Positions 1 to 5,349 of a stretch of 5,349 nt of DNA are shown here, piece by piece (position 1 is the first letter of the stretch; every line of letters begins with the position of its first letter). The notes beneath the pieces are model-generated. The model ran no database searches. It saw only the letters and a program-made list of their open reading frames with translations, and was not told the origin of the DNA. This DNA is from Betaproteobacteria bacterium HGW-Betaproteobacteria-20 (lineage in GTDB: Bacteria > Pseudomonadota > Gammaproteobacteria > Burkholderiales > Methylophilaceae): contig PHCL01000115.1 in assembly GCA_002842195.1 (NCBI GenBank), forward strand, positions 1-5,349. Reading direction: 5' to 3'. Position numbers and translations under genes: made by a program.

Positions 1-619
1 GCATTGCAGGGTTACACCGCCAAGTTTTTACTGCGGCAATACCGGCTTCATCCAGACGTTTATAACCAGAACTCGCCTCCACTTTTACTGCTGTAATGCG
101 ACCCGTTTCATCTAACTCCACCCGCAATTTCACCTGCCCCTGCTCACCTTTACGACGTGATACTGCTGGGTAATTTGGCACTGAGCGTTGCGGGCAAGCG
201 AGCGACAACTCAGATGGCAAAGTGACTGGTCCAGCAGGTTTGACGGGGACCTCAATCATTGGTTCTGCTGGTGCTTCTATCACAGGTTCTGGCAATGGTA
301 GCGCGACCGGTTCGGTAGCTTGAGTTGCTGGCACCTCTGCTACTAAAACCGATGGGGGTTTTGGGCGTACGATAGGCTTAGGCTTAACTAGCTCCACCTT
401 TTTTGGTGGTGGTTTAGGCGGCTTTGGTGGTGGAGGTTCTTCTGTTTTTGGCGGTAGAGGATTAATCAGATTTACAAACAAAGTTACTGCTTCTTGAGGT
501 GGAGGAATTAACTTGTAGCTCCAAGCGCCATACAGCAAGGCACAGTGAAGTGCTAAAACCAGCAATAGGCCTATCAGTTTATTCCAATGATCCTCAGAAG
601 TTGTGGCAGTCATTCTCAT
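1..619 (-). CDS. tonB: TonB energy transducer, C-terminus cut by window edge
   Basis: This gene encodes an inner-membrane-anchored TonB that would carry proton-motive energy from ExbB/ExbD to outer-membrane receptors. 206 codons are visible and the frame is open to base 2; I estimate only about 20-30 residues are missing. Residues 1-12 are cytoplasmic and 14-34 form one membrane helix that keeps a histidine (H25), as in E. coli TonB. Residues 39-130 are a proline-rich spacer (PPPPKPPKPPP, then KPKP and PEP motifs) that spans the periplasm. From about 140 the TonB_C domain begins, with YPAVSRRKGEQG, an LRVELDETGRI strand, the SSGYKRLDEAG helix and an AVKTWRCNP end. Cys142 and Cys202 bracket that domain. 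The chosen start is the ATG at 619, which overlaps the upstream TGA as ATGA and suggests translational coupling; no clear ribosome site is seen. A second ATG at 613 is possible. It is the third gene of the receptor operon. Confidence 0.93.
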   Translation of the reverse strand, partial: MRMTATTSEDHWNKLIGLLLVLALHCALLYGAWSYKLIPPPQEAVTLFVNLINPLPPKTEEPPPPKPPKPPPKKVELVKPKPIVRPKPPSVLVAEVPATQATEPVALPLPEPVIEAPAEPMIEVPVKPAGPVTLPSELSLACPQRSVPNYPAVSRRKGEQGQVKLRVELDETGRITAVKVEASSGYKRLDEAGIAAVKTWRCNPAM

Positions 620-2043
620 TCAGCAACGACTTGATTCAACCCAAGAAAACGTTTGGCGGCCGGAATATATCGCAACACCCATCGCTCTAGAAATAAAATG
701 GCAAGCAGGCTAATTCCCAAAAAAGGTAACAGCACACCAAGCACCACGATAACCCCGATTAATGCATATGCATAGGATGGGCTTTCACGCATATTTGGAG
801 CGCCTAGTACGCCTGGGATACGCCTGCGCCACCACAAAACGATTGCGCTTGCTGACAACAGAACAAGCCCCAATGCAGTCAACAACCCTAATAACTGATT
901 GAACCAGCCAAACAGCTGACCCTCATGAATGGCAATGCCGTAACCGATAATACGGTCCAACAATGGCTTGTCGGCAAAGTTTTTGCTTGATTTAATCGCA
1001 CCAGTGTTTGTATCAAGTACCAAGTTAACACGTAATGGTCTGTTTTGAGCATCTGAGCGTGCAGTCCATTCTGGCGATCTTTTAGATGGCGGCGAAATTA
1101 GTACTGGCGTGGCCAAACGCAATGGCTGAACTGTAGCAACATATAAATCCATGTGACTATAATCTAATACTGGTTGGCGCATTTTGCCTGTAATCTTATT
1201 ATTTATGCCCTTTTGACCACCCTCATTAACGGCACCATGCTTATGGCCTACATGATCCGCATGTTCAGATTCATCACCAACTGCCATATTCATTTTTTGA
1301 CGTTCAGCTAACTCTGATGTTCGACCTGTCGTCCAATCTTGCGGAACAACTTTGCCGGCATTTATTTGGCGCACTTCTTTCAACAATCCGCCCCACGACT
1401 TAGCCCATGGCATGCCTGATAACAAAAGAAACAAAGCAAAAAATGAAATCCAAAATCCTGTCACAGCATGTAAATCCCTCCACCACACTCGCCCGCTCTT
1501 ATCTAACCGAGGATAAGCAATGCCAGCCAGACTTATAGCATTACGCGGCCACCATAGGTATAACCCTGTAATGAACATCACGATTGCCCATGAAGCAGCC
1601 AGTTCAACCAAATTGGAACCACGATCTCCCAGTAAAAGATTACCGTGTATACGGTGCACCAAACGCATTAATTTGTCATCCTCTTGCTCTATTTTAAGAA
1701 TTTTCAAGGTTTGCGGATGCACGTAAACGCGAGTTAAATCTCTTTTTTGTCCCACCAGAATACGCACCGCCGAATGCGGCGTTTCCGGCAGTTCATAAGC
1801 ATTAAGTACCGTGCCAGGAACGGCTGCAAGCGCTGCATTTACTTGCGCTACGGCGCTTTTCTGTACGCCAGTTATTGTAAGTTGGTCATAAGACTGGTCT
1901 AGTACGGCCTCAACCTGCGGCTTAAACAAGTAGATGGCACCTGTAATAGAAAGCACGAAAATAAATGGAATGCAAAACAGGCCGGCATAAAAATGCCAGC
2001 GCCAAATAGTATTGTAACCTGGCCATACACGTATTTTTTTCAC
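616..2043 (-). CDS. PepSY-associated inner-membrane protein (PiuB/FoxB/FpvG-like), putative metal-complex reductase
   Basis: This 475-residue protein has the architecture of the PepSY_TM family (COG3182-like). Helices lie at about 18-41, 145-166, 193-212, 382-405 and 426-454, with two periplasmic segments at 42-144 and 213-380. Family histidines sit at membrane boundaries: H17 (WRWH), H130 and H133 (HRIHGNLLLGDRGSNLVEL), H192 (RDLHAVTGFW) and H373 (AIHEGQLFGWFNQ). In Pseudomonas FoxB and FpvG, proteins of this type act in reductive release of iron from siderophores, with heme-binding histidines; a similar role here is inference. The second loop carries an unusual histidine cluster at 261-269. 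The start is GTG: an in-frame TAA lies directly before it, the next in-frame ATG is residue 127, and GGAG lies 11 nt upstream. The gene sits between the receptor (46-bp gap) and tonB (4-nt overlap), so it probably handles the same ligand. Confidence 0.9.
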   Translation of the reverse strand: MKKIRVWPGYNTIWRWHFYAGLFCIPFIFVLSITGAIYLFKPQVEAVLDQSYDQLTITGVQKSAVAQVNAALAAVPGTVLNAYELPETPHSAVRILVGQKRDLTRVYVHPQTLKILKIEQEDDKLMRLVHRIHGNLLLGDRGSNLVELAASWAIVMFITGLYLWWPRNAISLAGIAYPRLDKSGRVWWRDLHAVTGFWISFFALFLLLSGMPWAKSWGGLLKEVRQINAGKVVPQDWTTGRTSELAERQKMNMAVGDESEHADHVGHKHGAVNEGGQKGINNKITGKMRQPVLDYSHMDLYVATVQPLRLATPVLISPPSKRSPEWTARSDAQNRPLRVNLVLDTNTGAIKSSKNFADKPLLDRIIGYGIAIHEGQLFGWFNQLLGLLTALGLVLLSASAIVLWWRRRIPGVLGAPNMRESPSYAYALIGVIVVLGVLLPFLGISLLAILFLERWVLRYIPAAKRFLGLNQVVAE

Positions 2044-2050
2044 TTAATAT

Positions 2051-2058
2051 CTTTCTCC
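2051..2058 (-). promoter_or_regulatory. Ribosome binding site of the PepSY gene
   Basis: GGAGAAAG reads on the minus strand within the 46-bp gap after the receptor stop codon. Its GGAG core ends 11 nt before the GTG at 2043, which is slightly long spacing. With the in-frame TAA just before the GTG, it supports GTG as the real start. No hairpin or terminator is visible in the 2044-2089 gap, which fits readthrough from the receptor gene. Confidence 0.55.
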
Positions 2059-2089
2059 ATACACGTCTCACTACCTAATACTAGCACCA

Positions 2090-4489
2090 TCAATAATTAA
2101 ACTTGGCATTCGCAAATAAAGTGCGTTGTGGATAAGGGTTAGGATTCACATAATATTTGTAGTTATTTAGATTGTTAATACCCACTGCCGCAGTCCATTG
2201 CTTATTAACTCTATACACAGCTTTTGTATCAAATACCGTGAATTTTGTGACTGTCGTTCCGTAGGTGTTCGGATTGGTCGTATTGTAAAGCAAATTTACC
2301 TCCTGATTACCGCTGTAACGACCAGCCAAGCTTAAGGATAGCTTATCATTTACATGATAAACACCTACAACAGTCACTCGCCAATCAGGAATACGTGGCT
2401 GATCTTTACCTTCTGTGAATGGATTTTTATCATTCTTGACAATTTCAGAATCAACATAAGTTGCGCTGGCCGTTAAGTCAAAACCGTTAATCCACAAATC
2501 ATTCATCTGCAGCGCAGTTTCAATGCCCTTGGTACGAATTTTATCCACATTCTGAATGCTCGAAATACTAGTTCCTGGAATCGTTGTGGTGTCCGTCTGC
2601 GAAATCAGCGCATCGCGTTTGTCCTCATAAAACAAAGAGGTGCGCCAAACCCCATTTTCCAAGAATTTCTCTGCCGTTAATTCACTTGAACGCACATTTT
2701 CCGGCTTAAGATTTGGGTCGTTTACCCGACTGTTGTCAGGTAAACTAATGGTTTGAAATATCTCCGCCACTGTCGGGTAACGATAAGCCTTGCCGAACGA
2801 GCCGCGCAACACCCAGTCATTAACAGTCTGATATGAAAGCGACAACTTGGGTGAGAAATTGTTTTGCGTACGATCTGCATAATTCAACTGTCTGAAACCC
2901 ACAGGATTCGCCACATTAAAGTTACTGCCGTCAAACGCCTTCCAGTGCTCCCAGCGACCACCTGCAGTCAGTTTCCAGTCAGGTGCAAACGCCCATGCAT
3001 CTTGCAAATATAAAGCTTGTGTCTCAGTTTTACCAAACGAATTGGTACGTAAAGTGCCACTACTACTTTTGAGCCAATCGACAGTATTCAATGTCTCGGA
3101 TTCTAACTCATAACGATCATAATGATAGCCAAAGCTTACTTGATGCTCGCTTTTCAAGTCACCATCTGGTCGCCAATCGCCCCGTAAATCAAGCGTTTTC
3201 CAGCCCGTACCATCACCTTTCACAAGTGTGCCGGGTGATTTAACTGTGCCCTTGCCATCATCAAACGCATTGGTCTGCCTTGCGGTACGCACAAAATCTT
3301 TATTTTGATTGTATAGGCTGACGATTGCTTCAAAATCCCACTTGCCGCCAGTATCAGATTTTAGCGAAAGGCCATGCATCCAATGTTCGCTCTCACTGTG
3401 GCTCGGCCCTGTGGCAGACAAAGTATAAAAATTTGGGTCGCCGGCAAAGCGCACAAATCTGGTTGTGCCGCCAGTTGTCGTATTCAGAAGTGTTTGCCCC
3501 GAAGCGGTTTTAAGGTAACTATCCACACTGCCGTCAGAATCATTTTGCCACAACCCCAAGCTGTATTTACCTTTAAGTGTGGGCGTAAAGTCATATTCTA
3601 ATTTGATAGTGGCATTGTCCTGGATGGTGTGATCCACGCCTGTGGTGCTAGTCACAACGCGCGGCGTACTCGTAGTATCAATGTCTCTGAAACCGCCCGT
3701 AACCAATGTGGAATTTGCCAAATTGCCTGCACCAGTAGTGTTGCGTGTGGCAATACCAAATGTTTGAGGTTGCCCGTGATTATCGAGATGATCAATGTTA
3801 ATTAAAAAAGATAAATCGTTAAATTTACTGCCGGCAGATGCACTGGCATGCTCCCCGTTAAATGAGTCATTCACACCATATAGTTTAAATTTTTGTGTGA
3901 ATGCGTCCAGTTTGACGTGTGCCTCAAACTTCTCTGGCATACGGGTAGTGATATTCAATACACCCCCCATCGAATTGCCTGGATAGAGCGCAGAAAAAGG
4001 ACCATACATCACATCAACGCGTTCAATTTCTTCGGGCGATACCATGCCCCAACGAGGTGGCGTGCTAAAACTGTTATTCAAAAAATTAGACAACAAAAGA
4101 TTATTCGCATAAACCAAAGTTTGCGCACTTGCAATTGAACTGTTGGCTCGCATGACTAAAATTCCATTACGGTCACCAATATATCGCTCACGCACATGGA
4201 CGCTGGGCAAGTATTGCAACGCACCCGCAGTGGTTACCGTATTTGCTGTTTCTTCTATACGCTTAGCGGTTAAACTCTCTATAGTTGCGGGTATATTAGC
4301 TGGCAATGCTGGCTTTTCTGCTACTTTCGCATGAATCTGCATAGTTTCCATTTGCATAGCAGAGGCATCAGACACTTCTATTTGATTTTGTGTTTTCTCT
4401 AACGCCTGCTCAAGTAAAGCATCCTCTGCCATCACTAAGCCACTACTACACAACAACAACGTACTTAAAGTTAATTTTTTGATTATCAT
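2090..4489 (-). CDS. TonB-dependent outer-membrane receptor, ligand unknown
   Basis: This is a full-length TonB-dependent receptor that would import a scarce ligand, probably a metal complex, through a plugged outer-membrane barrel. I prefer the ATG at 4489 (799 residues): it gives a clean signal peptide (MIIKK, then a hydrophobic LTLSTLLLCSSGLV, cleavage near MA/ED). A TTG at 4504 would add five residues; neither start has a strong ribosome site. In TTG-based numbering, a TonB-box-like METMQIHA lies at 52-59 and the plug spans about 68-190, with LPSVHVRERYIGDRNG, EEIERVDVMYGPFSALYPG and GGVLNITT. The barrel follows, including FGKAYRYPTVAEIF (570-583) and the typical DPNLKPE (596-602), and ends in a terminal tyrosine. 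There is no N-terminal STN signalling domain. It heads an operon with the PepSY protein and TonB. Siderophore-iron is the default ligand guess; copper or another metal is possible. Confidence 0.95.
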   Translation of the reverse strand: MIIKKLTLSTLLLCSSGLVMAEDALLEQALEKTQNQIEVSDASAMQMETMQIHAKVAEKPALPANIPATIESLTAKRIEETANTVTTAGALQYLPSVHVRERYIGDRNGILVMRANSSIASAQTLVYANNLLLSNFLNNSFSTPPRWGMVSPEEIERVDVMYGPFSALYPGNSMGGVLNITTRMPEKFEAHVKLDAFTQKFKLYGVNDSFNGEHASASAGSKFNDLSFLINIDHLDNHGQPQTFGIATRNTTGAGNLANSTLVTGGFRDIDTTSTPRVVTSTTGVDHTIQDNATIKLEYDFTPTLKGKYSLGLWQNDSDGSVDSYLKTASGQTLLNTTTGGTTRFVRFAGDPNFYTLSATGPSHSESEHWMHGLSLKSDTGGKWDFEAIVSLYNQNKDFVRTARQTNAFDDGKGTVKSPGTLVKGDGTGWKTLDLRGDWRPDGDLKSEHQVSFGYHYDRYELESETLNTVDWLKSSSGTLRTNSFGKTETQALYLQDAWAFAPDWKLTAGGRWEHWKAFDGSNFNVANPVGFRQLNYADRTQNNFSPKLSLSYQTVNDWVLRGSFGKAYRYPTVAEIFQTISLPDNSRVNDPNLKPENVRSSELTAEKFLENGVWRTSLFYEDKRDALISQTDTTTIPGTSISSIQNVDKIRTKGIETALQMNDLWINGFDLTASATYVDSEIVKNDKNPFTEGKDQPRIPDWRVTVVGVYHVNDKLSLSLAGRYSGNQEVNLLYNTTNPNTYGTTVTKFTVFDTKAVYRVNKQWTAAVGINNLNNYKYYVNPNPYPQRTLFANAKFNY

Positions 4490-4522
4490 TTTATTTTTAG
4501 CCAAGTTTGATGTTAGCCCGTG

Positions 4523-4551
4523 ATTTTATTTGAAAAAGATAATTAGCGGAA
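4523..4551 (-). promoter_or_regulatory. Possible weak promoter of the receptor operon
   Basis: On the minus strand TAAAAT (4523-4528) matches the -10 consensus at five of six positions. TTCCGC (4546-4551) lies 17 bp upstream but matches the -35 consensus only in its first two bases. Transcription would start near 4516, giving a leader of about 27 nt to the preferred ATG at 4489. The poor -35 and the palindromic element lying directly upstream of it would fit activator-dependent expression. No convincing Fur box overlaps it. Confidence 0.28.
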
Positions 4552-4568
4552 TGTGACACGTTGTCGCA
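4552..4568. promoter_or_regulatory. Imperfect palindrome resembling a RegA/PrrA/RegR box
   Basis: TGTGACA-CGT-TGTCGCA is an inverted repeat with 6 of 7 arm positions paired. Its core at 4553-4567 has the length of the RegR box as I recall it, GNG(A/G)C(A/G)TTNNGNCGC, and agrees at 9 of 11 defined positions; the two mismatches are in the central TT. It also fits the looser PrrA pattern GCGNC-spacer-GNCGC with one mismatch. It lies between divergent promoters, centred near 4560, and next to a RegB-type kinase gene. A RegA-like response regulator is the natural candidate to bind it, but no such gene is in the window. Confidence 0.5.
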
Positions 4569-4585
4569 GGCATATTGTCGGCATA
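4561..4585 (+). repeat. Tandem direct repeat TTGTCG(CAG)GCATA
   Basis: TTGTCGCAGGCATA (4561-4574) is followed without a gap by TTGTCGGCATA (4575-4585). The two copies are identical apart from an extra CAG in the first. The first copy includes the right arm of the palindrome at 4552-4568, so half-site-like GTCGC and GTCGG motifs recur 14 bp apart. Placed where the kinase promoter would need a -35 box, they look like regulator half-sites rather than chance repeats. Confidence 0.6.
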
Positions 4586-4601
4586 ACTCTGTTTATCGTT
4601 T

Positions 4602-4607
4602 TATAAT
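4602..4607 (+). promoter_or_regulatory. -10 element of the kinase gene promoter
   Basis: A perfect TATAAT sits 33 bp before the kinase ATG, placing a transcription start near 4613-4615 and a leader of about 27 nt. No acceptable -35 lies 16-18 bp upstream (those positions read around CGGCAT), and there is no TGN extension. TTGTCG at 4575-4580 is 21 bp away, too far for a normal -35. A perfect -10 with no -35, plus repeated motifs where the -35 should be, is typical of promoters that need an activator. Confidence 0.5.
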
Positions 4608-4640
4608 GCCCAACTTACTAAAAATTTTTTTATCAGCAAC

Positions 4641-5349
4641 ATGCATCCACGTCAGCCCACAATATTTACCGCAACGCGCCTTAATATGCAGCGTTTAATT
4701 ATGCTGCGCGGCGTGGTAATGCTTTGCTTAGGCCTGGTTATTTTTAGTCTGCATCGCGCCTCTATCCCTTTACCTTTTGTGCCTCTGTTACTGGCTATTG
4801 CCGGGTTAGGTTTATTAAACATCATTGCATGGTGGCGCTTAAGGCAGACACAACACACGACTGAACGTGAGCTTTTAGCACAATTGCTGGGTGACATTAC
4901 CGCTTTTTCTGTACTTTTTTATTTTAGCGGCGGCTATAGCAACCCTTTTATCTGGATGTATTTACTACCTATCACGGTAGCGGCTGTAGCTTTGCGTGCG
5001 GCTTATGCCTGGCTGATTGCAGGCTTGAGTATTGCCAGTTATACCCTGCTGATGTTCTACCATATTCCGTTGTCGCACCTGCACATGCACGCACAGGGCG
5101 GTTTAGATATTCATTTGATTGGCATGTGGATAGGCTTTGTAGTAAGCGCCATTATTGTGGCGATTTTTATTGCGCGCATTGGGCAAAATTTACGTGATTA
5201 CGACAAAAGAATGGCCGAAGTGCGTGAAAAATCGCTTGAAAGTGAGCGCATGCTAGCGCTTGGCACGCTTGCCACTAGCGCTGCACATGAACTAGGCACA
5301 CCACTCGCCACAATGGCAGTGATAAGCAAGGATCTGACACTGGAATATG
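4641..5349 (+). CDS. regB: RegB/PrrB/RegS-type redox sensor histidine kinase, N-terminal part only
   Basis: The gene is open to the right edge; 236 residues are visible, about half of a RegB-like kinase. A hydrophobic block at about 20-178 holds some six membrane helices. Residues 97-103 are GGYSNPF, an exact match to the GGxxNPF heptapeptide that in Rhodobacter RegB lies in a short periplasmic loop and takes part in quinone sensing. A polar helix follows (RDYDKRMAEVREKSLESERM, about 185-204), then the dimerisation and phosphotransfer H-box LATSAAHELGTPLAT with the phospho-acceptor at H216. The HELGTPLAT form is characteristic of RegB/PrrB/ActS kinases. The catalytic ATPase domain and the region that would hold the redox-active cysteine lie outside the window. 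The start is the ATG at 4641, with no clear ribosome site; ATG 4686 is less likely. It is divergent from the receptor operon; its partner regulator is not visible but may follow downstream. Confidence 0.9.
   Translation, partial: MHPRQPTIFTATRLNMQRLIMLRGVVMLCLGLVIFSLHRASIPLPFVPLLLAIAGLGLLNIIAWWRLRQTQHTTERELLAQLLGDITAFSVLFYFSGGYSNPFIWMYLLPITVAAVALRAAYAWLIAGLSIASYTLLMFYHIPLSHLHMHAQGGLDIHLIGMWIGFVVSAIIVAIFIARIGQNLRDYDKRMAEVREKSLESERMLALGTLATSAAHELGTPLATMAVISKDLTLEY

Noticed and set aside
499..690. Plus-strand frame of 63 codons across the tonB/PepSY junction
   Set aside because: It is antisense to both genes, which are strongly supported by domain content and by the ATGA overlap.
3325..4334. 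Several plus-strand frames of 62-81 codons inside the receptor gene
   Set aside because: All are antisense to a well-supported receptor reading frame, lack recognisable domains and overlap one another, so they are treated as shadows.
4490..4504. TTG at 4504 as the receptor start
   Set aside because: It is in frame and cannot be excluded, but the ATG at 4489 gives a better-shaped signal peptide, and the TTG has no good ribosome site. The difference is only five residues.
2090..4504. Assigning the receptor to lanthanide uptake because the host may be a methylotroph
   Set aside because: Nothing in the window (no xoxF, lanmodulin or related gene) supports it, and the host placement itself is uncertain.
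4538..4551. GATAAT at 4538-4543 as part of a Fur box for the receptor operon
   Set aside because: Only one half-site is recognisable. The following bases (TAGCGGAA) do not continue the NATWAT repeats or form the 7-1-7 inverted repeat, so I do not call Fur control.
4575..4607. TTGTCG and TATAAT as a normal sigma-70 promoter
   Set aside because: The spacer would be 21 bp, outside the usual 16-18 bp range, so TTGTCG is better read as a regulator half-site.
4620..4631. A5T7 tract as a terminator or special element in the kinase leader
   Set aside because: There is no GC-rich stem before the T-run, and it lies just before the kinase start codon. It is probably ordinary AT-rich leader sequence.
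4652..4897. Minus-strand open frame of 81 codons inside the kinase gene
   Set aside because: It overlaps clear membrane-helix coding sequence on the plus strand, resembles no family I know and has low-complexity basic/serine composition typical of an antisense shadow.

Overview
The window looks like chromosomal DNA of a Gram-negative proteobacterium, most likely a betaproteobacterium. The evidence is an outer-membrane TonB-dependent receptor, a TonB with the 'CPxR..P.YP..SRR.GEQG' C-terminal domain style I associate with betaproteobacteria, and a RegB/PrrB-type sensor kinase. Base composition is moderate and not GC-rich, so a Methylophilaceae-like organism is possible. That placement is inference from family resemblance; no marker gene is present.

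Layout. Bases 1-4504 are almost entirely minus-strand coding and read as one operon in transcription order: a TonB-dependent receptor (TBDR, 2090-4489 or 4504), a 46-bp gap, a five-helix PepSY-associated membrane protein of the PiuB/FoxB/FpvG type (616-2043, GTG start), then a TonB energy transducer whose ATG overlaps the PepSY stop codon (ATGA, 616-619) and which runs off the left edge. Bases 4505-4640 are a 136-bp divergent control region. Bases 4641-5349 carry, on the plus strand, the N-terminal sensor half of a RegB/PrrB/RegS-type redox histidine kinase, cut by the right edge just after its phospho-acceptor histidine.

How the genes fit together. The three minus-strand genes form a self-contained uptake module. 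The receptor takes a ligand across the outer membrane, the linked TonB supplies energy (ExbB/ExbD are not in the window), and the PepSY protein could reduce or process the metal complex at the inner membrane. The ligand cannot be read from the sequence. Siderophore-iron is the default for this gene set, but a histidine cluster in the PepSY periplasmic loop leaves copper or another metal open.

Most interesting point. The shared control region holds a 15-nt element, GTGACACGTTGTCGC (4553-4567). It agrees at 9 of 11 defined positions with the RegR box of the RegB/RegA-type regulators and is followed by a tandem repeat of the TTGTCG...GCATA unit. It sits beside a kinase with the exact GGxxNPF quinone motif and the RegB-type H-box. 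This suggests that the kinase gene, the uptake operon, or both are controlled by a RegA-like response regulator, linking membrane redox state to TonB-dependent uptake. This is a hypothesis from sequence, not a demonstrated system.
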